Source of the DNA: Actinomycetota bacterium
Lineage (GTDB): Bacteria; Actinomycetota; Actinomycetes; Actinomycetales; Microbacteriaceae
Assembly: GCA_016870695.1 (NCBI GenBank)
Contig: VGAV01000034.1
Span: 1-12,422 of the forward strand
Length of the DNA stretch: 12,422 nucleotides
Direction: 5' to 3'
Positions 1 to 6,513 of this stretch are shown here, one piece after another. Position 1 is the first letter of the stretch, and each line of letters begins with the position of its first letter. The notes under the pieces were generated by a model, which had not been told where the DNA came from, searched no databases, and was given only the letters and a program-made list of their open reading frames with translations. The position numbers and the translations under genes were made by a program.

Positions 1-1135
1 GGTCGACGCCGGTCACGACGAGCACGAGCGGGACCCCGGCGATGACCGGCACCGCCGCGCCGACCGCGGCCGCCGGCGTCCCGAAGCGGCCGTGCGTCCG
101 GCCGACGGCGGCGGGAAGGACCCCGTCCCGGCTCATCGCGAACAGCACGCGCACGAGGGCGGTGGTCGTGCCGATGGCGCACGCGAGGAACGACGCGGCG
201 ATGCCGACGTCGGCCACCACGGCCCAGCCGCCGAGCCCGGAGGCGGTGGCCAGGTCGTTGACGGGCGAGGCGCTGGCCGCGAGGTCGGCGCCGAGGGCGT
301 CGAACCCGGCGACCTGCGTGACCGCGGCGAGGAGGTACAGCGCCCCCGAGAGCACGACCGTGCCGGTGACGGCCCGGGGCACGTTGCGCAGGGGCGAGAC
401 CGACTCGACGCCGAGGGTGGCGGCCGACTCGAAGCCGACGAAGGCCGTCAGCGCGATCACCGCGCCGGCGGCGAAGGACAGGGGGGTCGCCCCCGCCGCT
501 CCGGCGCCGAGGAGCACGGACGGGTCGATCGGGCCGATGCTCACGAGCAGCGCGATCAGCAGCGCGACGATGAGGACGACCGAGAGCGTCTCGACGACGA
601 GGGCGGCGCGCGCCGACACCCGGATGCCGCGGACCAGCACGAACGCGACCAGCGCAGCCTGCGCGACCACGGCCCCCGCCGCGACGAGGACCCCGTCCAG
701 GTCTGGCCAGAGCCCGCGCAGCAGATAGGACGTGTAGTACGCCCCGCCCAGCAGCGCGAACATCGCCACCGCCGCGTACCCGGTGAGGATGGCGGCCCCG
801 CCGGCGAGCCCGGCCCGCGTGCCGAGGCCGCGGGCGGTGTAGGTGTAGAGGCCGCCGCTGGCCGCGAAGCGGCGTGCGAAGACGCCGACGGTGCGGGCGA
901 CGCCGAAGGCGAGGATCGCGGCGGCGAGGATGGCCGTCACGGTGACCCCCGGGGCGACGCCGGCCACCATCAGCACGACGGTCGTCGCTGCGGCCGCCGG
1001 TGCCACCGCCGCCACCGACTGCGCCGCCAGGTCGACGACGCCGATCCGCCGCCGCTCCAGACCGTGCAGGGGCGAGCGGTCGCCGAACCCGGCGACGGGA
1101 GCGGGCCGCGCGATGGCGCGGGAGAGTGCGGTCAT
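1..1135 (-). CDS. APC-superfamily amino acid/amine permease (C-terminus beyond window)
   Basis: Integral membrane secondary transporter, probably importing an amino acid or amine with protons. The frame stays open from the ATG at 1135 to the window edge: 378 residues without a stop, where such permeases are usually 430-500. After a polar N-terminus of about 30 residues it shows the APC landmarks in order: a TM1 helix (about 33-58), the TM3 motif SGGLYTYTARGLG (93-105), the TM6 motif AFVGFESAAT (231-240) followed by VPRAV (252-256), and the loop after TM8, FAMSRDGVLP (332-341). The start is supported by GGAGA just upstream (plus-strand 1141-1145). It is divergent from a second APC permease and shares its control region. 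The family call is firm. The substrate is unknown, although proximity to an amine oxidase makes an amine or aromatic amino acid attractive (inference). Confidence 0.9.
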   Translation of the reverse strand, partial: MTALSRAIARPAPVAGFGDRSPLHGLERRRIGVVDLAAQSVAAVAPAAAATTVVLMVAGVAPGVTVTAILAAAILAFGVARTVGVFARRFAASGGLYTYTARGLGTRAGLAGGAAILTGYAAVAMFALLGGAYYTSYLLRGLWPDLDGVLVAAGAVVAQAALVAFVLVRGIRVSARAALVVETLSVVLIVALLIALLVSIGPIDPSVLLGAGAAGATPLSFAAGAVIALTAFVGFESAATLGVESVSPLRNVPRAVTGTVVLSGALYLLAAVTQVAGFDALGADLAASASPVNDLATASGLGGWAVVADVGIAASFLACAIGTTTALVRVLFAMSRDGVLPAAVGRTHGRFGTPAAAVGAAVPVIAGVPLVLVVTGVD

Positions 1136-1145
1136 GTCGGTCTCC

Positions 1146-1161
1146 GTCGGGATGCCCCGAC
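1146..1161 (-). promoter_or_regulatory. Small hairpin abutting the ribosome binding site of the left permease
   Basis: On the minus strand GTCGGG, loop GCAT, CCCGAC forms a 6-bp stem ending directly before the GGAGA Shine-Dalgarno of the permease that starts at 1135. A hairpin touching the SD could tune initiation. The stem is short, however, and GC-rich DNA makes such stems often by chance. Confidence 0.3.
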
Positions 1162-1217
1162 CGTACGGGAACGCGGTTGCCCCGCCGCGACGCCCATGTT
1201 TCCGGGGCGTGACCGCG

Positions 1218-1247
1218 GGTGAGACCCCGTCGGCGGCCCGTCTCACC
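1218..1247. promoter_or_regulatory. 8+8 bp inverted repeat in the divergent permease control region (candidate operator)
   Basis: GGTGAGAC (1218-1225) and its exact complement GTCTCACC (1240-1247) flank a 14-bp spacer, so the half-sites are centred 22 bp apart, about two helical turns. The repeat lies midway between the divergent permease genes, where a dimeric regulator could control both directions. No regulator gene is visible nearby. It could instead form a weak hairpin in an mRNA leader. Confidence 0.4.
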
Positions 1248-1249
1248 GG

Positions 1250-1259
1250 GTGCGCGCAC
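1250..1259. promoter_or_regulatory. Perfect 10-bp palindrome GTGCGCGCAC
   Basis: This perfect palindrome starts 3 bp after the 8+8 inverted repeat, in the same divergent control region. It may be a second protein-binding site, but alternating GC palindromes are frequent by chance in DNA of this composition. A clear -35/-10 pair for either permease could not be assigned; weak TANNNT matches exist (for example TACGGT on the minus strand at 1160-1165). Confidence 0.25.
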
Positions 1260-1338
1260 ACCTTTACGCCCGCTACATCGCTCCGCAACGGCGCGGGAGG
1301 AACCTCGGACGCGACACCCGACACTCCGGAGGAACCGA

Positions 1339-2817
1339 ATGACCCAGCTCGAATCGAAGGGGGTGGCGGCGTCGGCGAAGCGGACGCTGCAGGGCTCCCT
1401 CGGCGTCACGGCGATCGTCTTCATGGTCGTCGCCGCGGCCTCGCCGCTCACCGTGGTCGGGGGCGCCGCACCCCTCGGCATCCTCATCGGGAACGGCGCC
1501 GGCTTCCCCACCCTCTACGCCGTCAGCGCCGTGGTCCTGCTGCTGTTCGCGGTCGGCCTGGCCGCCATGACGCGGCACGTCCCCCGCCCCGGCGCGTTCT
1601 TCACCTACATCGGCTACGGCCTGGGCCGCCCGTCCGGGCTCGCCGCCGCCTGGACCGCCATGCTCACCTACACGACCATCCAGATCTCGGTCTACGGCTA
1701 CATCGGCTACCTACTGAGCATCACGGTCGTCTCGCTCGGCGGCCCGGCCCTGGGCTGGTGGCTGTACGCGCTCGCCGTGGTCGGGCTGGTCGGCATCCTG
1801 GGCTACCGCCACATCGACCTCTCGAGCAAGGTGCTCGGCGTGCTGCTGGTGGCCGAGGTCGGCATCGTCCTCGTGCTGGTCGCGGCCGTCGTCGTGAACG
1901 GCGGTCCCGAGGGCCTCAGCGCCGCCCCCTTCGAGCCGGCCAACGTCCTCAGCGGCTCGCCCGGCGTGGGCCTGATGTTCGCGATCGCCGCGTTCATCGG
2001 CTTCGAGGCGACCGCGATCTTCCGCGACGAGGCCCGCGACCCCGACCGCACGATCCCCCGCGCCACCTACGGCGCCGTCATCGGGATCGGCGTGTTCTAC
2101 ACCCTCGCCTCGTGGGGTCTCGTGATGGCGTGGGGTCCCGAGGGCGTGCTCGCCGCCGCGGCGGAGGACCCCGGCACGCTCATGCTGCGGACGGTCGCGA
2201 TCTACCTCGGCACCGCGGGCGAGATCATCGTCAACGTCCTGCTGCTGACGTCGATGTTCGCGTGCGTGCTGTCGTTCCATAACGTCCTCACCCGCTACCA
2301 GCACGCGATGTCCGGCGCGGGCGTGCTCCCCGACCGCCTCGGCGGGGTGCACGCGCGGCACCTGTCCCCGCACGTCTCCTCGATCGTCCAGACCGCGACG
2401 GCGGCGGTGCTGACGGTGGTCTTCGCCGTGCTGAACCTCGACCCGCTGCTGCAGGTGTTCACGTGGTTCGCCGGCGTCGCCACCCTCGCCATCGCCGTGC
2501 TGATGGCCGCGACTTCGGTCGCCGTCATCGTCTACTTCCGCCGCACGCGGGCCGACCGCCGCGTCTGGAACACCGTGATCGCCCCGGCCCTCGGCTTCGC
2601 GGGCCTGGCCGTGTCGGCGGTGATCATCGTGGCGTACTTCCCCGTGATGGTCGGCGACATGGATGCCGACGGCGCCCCCGTCTTCGGCGCCGTGAGCTGG
2701 GCGCTGCTCGCCCTCGTCGTCGTCTTCCCCGCCCTCGGCTACGCCCAGGCCGCGTGGATCCGCCGTCGCCGGCCGGCCGCCTACGCCAAGCTCACCGACA
2801 CCATCGCGGCGGGCTGA
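1339..2817 (+). CDS. APC-superfamily amino acid/amine permease, upstream of the amine oxidase
   Basis: A 492-residue cytoplasmic-membrane transporter of full family length, predicted to import an amine or amino acid by proton or sodium coupling. Landmarks: TM1 with AAASPLTVVGG (32-42); the TM3 motif GAFFTYIGYGLGRPSGL (85-101); the TM6 substrate-site motif FIGFEATAIFRDEARDP (219-235) followed by TIPRATYG; then further hydrophobic helices to the C-terminus. The ATG at 1339 is chosen because GGAGGA lies at 1328-1333 with a 5-base spacer; the upstream in-frame extension is Arg/Pro-rich and unlike a permease. It is followed after 80 bp by the copper amine oxidase on the same strand, so it probably supplies that enzyme's substrate (a phenylethylamine-, tyramine- or putrescine-like compound; inference). 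The family call is firm, the substrate unproven. Confidence 0.92.
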   Translation: MTQLESKGVAASAKRTLQGSLGVTAIVFMVVAAASPLTVVGGAAPLGILIGNGAGFPTLYAVSAVVLLLFAVGLAAMTRHVPRPGAFFTYIGYGLGRPSGLAAAWTAMLTYTTIQISVYGYIGYLLSITVVSLGGPALGWWLYALAVVGLVGILGYRHIDLSSKVLGVLLVAEVGIVLVLVAAVVVNGGPEGLSAAPFEPANVLSGSPGVGLMFAIAAFIGFEATAIFRDEARDPDRTIPRATYGAVIGIGVFYTLASWGLVMAWGPEGVLAAAAEDPGTLMLRTVAIYLGTAGEIIVNVLLLTSMFACVLSFHNVLTRYQHAMSGAGVLPDRLGGVHARHLSPHVSSIVQTATAAVLTVVFAVLNLDPLLQVFTWFAGVATLAIAVLMAATSVAVIVYFRRTRADRRVWNTVIAPALGFAGLAVSAVIIVAYFPVMVGDMDADGAPVFGAVSWALLALVVVFPALGYAQAAWIRRRRPAAYAKLTDTIAAG

Positions 2818-2819
2818 CC

Positions 2820-2849
2820 GGATGCCGCGGCCTCGGCGCCGCGGCATCC
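2820..2849 (+). terminator. 12-bp hairpin plus pyrimidine tract between permease and amine oxidase
   Basis: GGATGCCGCGGC (2820-2831) pairs perfectly with GCCGCGGCATCC (2838-2849) around a 6-base loop, 2 bases after the permease stop. A long C/T-rich tract (about 2850-2885) follows, ending at the oxidase ribosome binding site. It could be a partial terminator that lowers oxidase expression relative to the permease, or an mRNA-stabilising stem. There is no U run, so full termination is doubtful. Confidence 0.5.
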
Positions 2850-2897
2850 CTCCCCCTCCTCCTTCCCGTCCCACCCGTTCCACCCGAGAGAGACACC

Positions 2898-4916
2898 ATG
2901 ACGCTCACCGACCCGACCTCGACCGCCTTCGCCGCCCCCGCCGCCCCGGCCCATCCCCTGGCCTCCCTCACCCTCGCCGAGATCACCGCCGTCCACGCGG
3001 TCGTCGCCGGGCTCGAGGGCGTCGACGAGGCCACCCGCTTCGCGTACGTCGGCCTGGAGGAGGCGCCCAAGGGCGAGGTGCTGGCGTGGGAGCGCGGCGA
3101 GACCGCGTTCCCGGACCGCCGCGCCCGCGTGCAGTTGCTGAACCTGCGCACCGCGCACTCGCTCGACCTCGTCGTCTCGCTCACGACCGGCGAGGTCCTG
3201 CGCTCCACCGAGCTGGACGGGTCCGACGGGCAGCTGCCGATCCTCGACGCGGAGTTCGAGGAGGTCGGGATCATCGCGAACGAGAGCGCCGAGTGGATCG
3301 CCGCGCTCGCCGCGCGCGGGCTCACCACCGCCGACGTCGTCCTCGTCCCCCTGTCGGCCGGGCACTACGGCTACGAGAACGAGGTGGGCCGGCGCGTGCT
3401 GCGCACCTTCGCGTTCCGCCAGGACCACCCGGCCGACCACCCGTGGGCCCACCCCGTCGACGGCCTCACGGCGTACATCGACGTCGCCGACCGGAAGATC
3501 ATCGAGATCGTCGACACCCCCGGCTTCACCGTGCCGGAGACGTCCGGCAACTTCGACGACCCGGAGCTCCAGGGCCCGCCGCTGGAGGGGCTGAAGCCGA
3601 TCGTCATCACGCAGCCGGAGGGCTCGAGCTTCACCGTCGACGACGAGCACGTCACGTGGGGCGAGTGGGACCTGCGCATCGGCTTCGACACCCGCGAGGG
3701 GCTCATCCTGCGTCAGCTGTCCTTCGCCGGGCGGCCCGTGATGTACCGCGGCTCGATCAGCGAGATGGTCGTCCCCTACGCCGACCCGGCGCCCAACCGC
3801 TTCTGGCAGAACTACTTCGACACGGGCGAGTACCTGTTCGGCCGGTACACGAACGAGCTCGAGCTCGGCTGCGACTGCGTCGGCGACATCACCTACGTCG
3901 ACGCCGTGCTCTCGGACGAGAACGGGATGCCGCGGACCATCCGCAACGCCGTGTGCATGCACGAGGAGGACTTCGGCTCCCTCTGGAAGCACACCGACAT
4001 CTTCACCGGCTCCAGCGAGGTCCGCCGCGCCCGCCGTCTCGTCATCTCCTTCTTCACCACCGTCGGCAACTACGACTACGGCTTCTACTGGTACCTCTAC
4101 CTGGACGGCACCATCGAGTGCGAGGCCAAGCTCACCGGCATCCTGTTCACCTCCGCCTATCCGGGTGCGGACTACCCCTTCGCGTCCGAGGTCGCGCCGG
4201 GGCTCGGGGCGCCCTACCACCAGCACCTCTTCTCCGCCCGACTCGACATGACCGTCGACGGCGTCGCCAATGTGGTCAACGAGATCGACGCGGTGCGACT
4301 GCCGATCTCCGAGACCAACCCGGCCGGCAACGCCTTCACCAAAAAGGTGACGCCGATCGCCTCCGAGAAGGTGTCGGGCCGCGTCGCCGACGGCGCGGTC
4401 AATCGCGTCTGGCAGATCGCCTCGACCGAGAAGACGACCGAACGCGGACAGGCGACCTCGTACATGCTCTTCCCGACCGAGACGCCCGTGCTGCTCGCCG
4501 ACGACGCCTCGTCGATCGCCGCTCGCGCCGCCTTCGCCACGAAGAACCTCTTCGTCACGAGATACGACCCCGACGAGCGCTACGCCGCGGGCGACTTCGT
4601 CAACCAGCACCCCGGCGGCGCCGGCATCCCCGCGTTCATCGCGGGCGACGAGCCGCTCGTGGGCGAGGACGTCGTGCTCTGGCACACCTTCGGCCTGACG
4701 CACTTCCCGCGCAACGAGGACTGGCCGGTCATGCCGATGGACTACGCCAAGTTCACGCTGAAGCCGTACAACTTCTTCGAGCGGAACCCCGTACTGAACG
4801 TCCCCGCGCCGGCCATGACGCACTGCGCGCCCGCCGCGCACCCCGCAGCCGAGGACGACGCCCCCGGGCACGGTCCGCACGCCGGTGATGCGCCGGGCCA
4901 CGGATGCCACTGCTGA
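2898..4916 (+). CDS. Copper-containing (TPQ) primary-amine oxidase
   Basis: Oxidises primary amines to aldehyde, ammonia and hydrogen peroxide using Cu(II) and topaquinone made from its own tyrosine (EC 1.4.3.21). 672 residues, close to the family length. The cofactor motif NYDY is at 391-394, with Tyr392 the topaquinone precursor. The catalytic-base Asp308 lies in YFDTGEY. Copper ligands are His441 and His443 (HQH) and His602 (LTHFPR). Cys327 (in GCDC) and Cys353 (NAVCMHEED) match the conserved disulfide. Spacings agree with Arthrobacter globiformis amine oxidase as I recall it (Tyr382, His431/433/592), offset by 10. The start at 2898 has GAGAG upstream; there is no signal peptide, so it is probably cytoplasmic. 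The odd part is the C-terminus, residues 640-672, with six His, three Cys and a repeated DAPGHG. The substrate is probably an aromatic or aliphatic monoamine brought in by the upstream permease (inference). Confidence 0.97.
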   Translation: MTLTDPTSTAFAAPAAPAHPLASLTLAEITAVHAVVAGLEGVDEATRFAYVGLEEAPKGEVLAWERGETAFPDRRARVQLLNLRTAHSLDLVVSLTTGEVLRSTELDGSDGQLPILDAEFEEVGIIANESAEWIAALAARGLTTADVVLVPLSAGHYGYENEVGRRVLRTFAFRQDHPADHPWAHPVDGLTAYIDVADRKIIEIVDTPGFTVPETSGNFDDPELQGPPLEGLKPIVITQPEGSSFTVDDEHVTWGEWDLRIGFDTREGLILRQLSFAGRPVMYRGSISEMVVPYADPAPNRFWQNYFDTGEYLFGRYTNELELGCDCVGDITYVDAVLSDENGMPRTIRNAVCMHEEDFGSLWKHTDIFTGSSEVRRARRLVISFFTTVGNYDYGFYWYLYLDGTIECEAKLTGILFTSAYPGADYPFASEVAPGLGAPYHQHLFSARLDMTVDGVANVVNEIDAVRLPISETNPAGNAFTKKVTPIASEKVSGRVADGAVNRVWQIASTEKTTERGQATSYMLFPTETPVLLADDASSIAARAAFATKNLFVTRYDPDERYAAGDFVNQHPGGAGIPAFIAGDEPLVGEDVVLWHTFGLTHFPRNEDWPVMPMDYAKFTLKPYNFFERNPVLNVPAPAMTHCAPAAHPAAEDDAPGHGPHAGDAPGHGCHC

Positions 4917-4920
4917 CGGG

Positions 4921-5415
4921 ATGAGCGAGGTCCTTCACGCGTGGGCGGTCGCCCCCGCCGCGATCGGCGCCTGCTGCGTGGCCGTCGACCGCGCGCGGGT
5001 GCGGCCGCCCGAGCTGGCGGCATCCGTCCTCATGCTGCTCGCGATGCTCGACGCCGCCCTCGCCGGATGGGTCCCGCCGGTGTACTGGACCGCGCTGCTG
5101 TCGGCGGCGGCCGTGGGCCTGGCCGTCTGGCGGCGCCCCCGCCAGCGCCGCGCCCCGCGGGTGCCCGCGCTGATGACGGTGCACACCACGCTCGGGATGG
5201 TGGTGATGGCGGCCCTCCAGGTCGGGATGGGCGGTCACACCGCGGGCGCGGGACACGCGCACGGCGTCGGTCTCATCCCCTTTTTGCTCGTCGTGGCCGC
5301 CGGCTACCTCGGCCTCTCGGCGGTGGCGGCCCGGCGGATGCGGACGCGGCTCGATCGCGCGCAGATCGTCGGGATGGCGGCATCCACGGGTCTGATGGCC
5401 CTCGCCGTCCTCTAG
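4921..5415 (+). CDS. Small polytopic membrane protein with Met/His cluster (DUF5134-like?)
   Basis: A 164-residue, very hydrophobic protein of unknown function with about five or six membrane helices (roughly 6-22, 31-49, 54-70, 84-103, 116-137, 148-164) and a basic loop at 71-80. Met and His are concentrated: Met38 and Met42 in helix 2; His88, Met93, Met96 and Met103 in helix 4; and His106, His112 and His114 in the following loop (GGHTAGAGHAH). The layout resembles actinobacterial DUF5134-type proteins as I remember them; that needs a profile search. It starts 4 bp after the oxidase stop without a convincing ribosome binding site, suggesting translational coupling. In-frame alternatives (GTG 4885, ATG 4888) would overlap the oxidase tail. 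Together with the copper oxidase this suggests copper sensing or delivery, but that is inference. Confidence 0.8.
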   Translation: MSEVLHAWAVAPAAIGACCVAVDRARVRPPELAASVLMLLAMLDAALAGWVPPVYWTALLSAAAVGLAVWRRPRQRRAPRVPALMTVHTTLGMVVMAALQVGMGGHTAGAGHAHGVGLIPFLLVVAAGYLGLSAVAARRMRTRLDRAQIVGMAASTGLMALAVL

Positions 5416-5440
5416 CCCCTGTCCCTGCCCCGTCAGGGGC
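5415..5440. terminator. Hairpin shared by two convergent genes
   Basis: GCCCCTG (5415-5421) and CAGGGGC (5434-5440) form a perfect 7-bp stem with a 12-base loop, overlapping the stop codons of both converging genes. The position suits a bidirectional terminator. The stem is short and neither side has a U run. Confidence 0.4.
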
Positions 5441-6353
5441 GCAGGGCGAGGGCGGCGGCGCCCAGGAGCGGCCCGTCGCCGTCCAGGCCCGACCCCACGA
5501 TGCGGCAGCGGCGGGCGTAGGCGTGCACCGACGCGGTCTGCGCCGCAGCGCGGACGAGATCGATGTAGTCGTCGGCGACGCGCGCAAAGCCGCCGGCGAT
5601 GGCGACGGCCTCCAGGTCGCACAGCGTCGTCGCCGCGGCGATCGCCTGCCCGACGGCCGTGGCCGAGCGGCGGACCGCCGCGACCGCGATCTCGTCGCCG
5701 GACCGGTACGACGCCGCCAGGTCCAGACCCGTCTCCCCCGCCCAGCCGTGCGACCGCGCCCAGGCCACGGTCCCCGGTCCGGCCGCGACGGCCTCGAGAG
5801 TGGATGACACGACGTCCCCGTCCTCGACGGTCCGGACGAACGTCTGCCCGAGGTGCCCGGCGTTCCCGCTCGCCCCGCTCGCGGGGCGGCCGTCCAGGAC
5901 GAGGCCCCCGCCCACTCCCGTCGACACCACGATCGCCATCGCATCGCGGCACCCGACGAGCGCGCCGCGCCAGTGCTCGGCGAGCGCGATGCAGGTGCCG
6001 TCGAGCGCGAGATGGAGCGGGCCGTCGACGAGACAGCGCAGCACCTCGTCCAGGACGAGTCCCGCCGCGCTCGGCAGGTTCAGGGGCGACACGGCCCGTG
6101 CCGGTCGGTCGATGGGACCGGCGCTGCCCACCCCGATCGCCCCGACCCGCAGGTGCGGGACCGCGGCGAGCGCGGCGGTCGCGGCCTCCCGAATGTTCCG
6201 GGCGATCTCCTCACGGGAGACGTCCCGGCCGGTCGGCCGGCGGGTGACGCTCTCGCGCACCACGTCGCCCGCGGCCGTGACGACGGCGGCATCCACTTTC
6301 GTCCCGCCGATGTCGACGGCCAGGACGGGGGCGGGCACACGGTCGTCGCTCAT
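5433..6353 (-). CDS. ROK-family protein (sugar-kinase-like) lacking the cysteine zinc motif
   Basis: A 306-residue protein of the ROK (repressor, ORF, kinase) family, with kinase length and no DNA-binding N-terminus, so predicted to phosphorylate a sugar or derivative with ATP in the cytoplasm. Visible: phosphate-1 motif DIGGTK (14-19), GVGSAGP (74-80), a candidate catalytic Asp118 in LALDGTCIALAE, STGVGGG (144-150), and the partial signature GASGNAGHLG (160-169) with His167. It departs from consensus: the Asn before the catalytic Asp is Leu, the Glu of GExGH is Asn164, and the usual CxCGxxGCxE segment before LEAVAAG (186-192) has no cysteine. Zinc binding is probably lost and the sugar may not be glucose. 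AGGAGG lies 5 bases before the ATG. It is divergent from moxR and converges on the amine cluster. It may instead act on an amino sugar or be non-catalytic. Confidence 0.88.
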   Translation of the reverse strand: MSDDRVPAPVLAVDIGGTKVDAAVVTAAGDVVRESVTRRPTGRDVSREEIARNIREAATAALAAVPHLRVGAIGVGSAGPIDRPARAVSPLNLPSAAGLVLDEVLRCLVDGPLHLALDGTCIALAEHWRGALVGCRDAMAIVVSTGVGGGLVLDGRPASGASGNAGHLGQTFVRTVEDGDVVSSTLEAVAAGPGTVAWARSHGWAGETGLDLAASYRSGDEIAVAAVRRSATAVGQAIAAATTLCDLEAVAIAGGFARVADDYIDLVRAAAQTASVHAYARRCRIVGSGLDGDGPLLGAAALALRP

Positions 6354-6376
6354 CGAGCCTCCTCGGTCGGCGGTCC

Positions 6377-6382
6377 ATCCTA
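6377..6382 (-). promoter_or_regulatory. Candidate -10 element (TAGGAT) for the ROK gene
   Basis: TAGGAT on the minus strand lies about 23 bases before the ROK start codon, leaving room for a short leader carrying AGGAGG. No convincing -35 hexamer is seen 16-18 bases upstream. Confidence 0.35.
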
Positions 6383-6453
6383 GGGGCCTGAACGGCGACC
6401 GTGCGGCGGCTGGGGGGACCTCGACTCACGGCCTTCTCGTCACGTCAGCAGGT

Positions 6454-6459
6454 TACGAT
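6454..6459 (+). promoter_or_regulatory. Candidate -10 element (TACGAT) for the moxR operon
   Basis: TACGAT sits 54 bases before the moxR start in the 160-bp divergent region (6354-6513), in one of its few AT-containing spots. No matching -35 was found, so this is tentative. The rest of the region shows no recognisable structure. Confidence 0.3.
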
Positions 6460-6513
6460 CGGGTCACGGCGGCCACGACGCGCCTCCGGCACATCCACGA
6501 GCAGAGGGATGCC

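Noticed and set aside
92..1222. Plus-strand open frames over the left permease
   Set aside because: They are shadows. The minus strand reads as a permease with correct APC motifs and helices throughout, preceded by a ribosome binding site.
2463..2897. N-terminal extension of the amine oxidase frame upstream of 2898
   Set aside because: The frame overlaps the end of the permease and gives Arg/Pro-rich nonsense. ATG 2898 with GAGAG upstream yields family-like spacing.
2781..4910. Long minus-strand open frame opposite the amine oxidase (709 codons)
   Set aside because: Low-complexity Arg/Gly/Val/Asp composition and no motifs. The plus strand encodes an intact amine oxidase with every catalytic residue.
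5280..5286. CTTTTTG run considered as a terminator U tract
   Set aside because: It lies inside the coding sequence of the small membrane protein (Pro-Phe-Leu-Leu) and no stem precedes it.
5416..5432. Possible small gene or RNA between the convergent genes
   Set aside because: Only 17 bases separate the two stop codons; the hairpin is the only feature.
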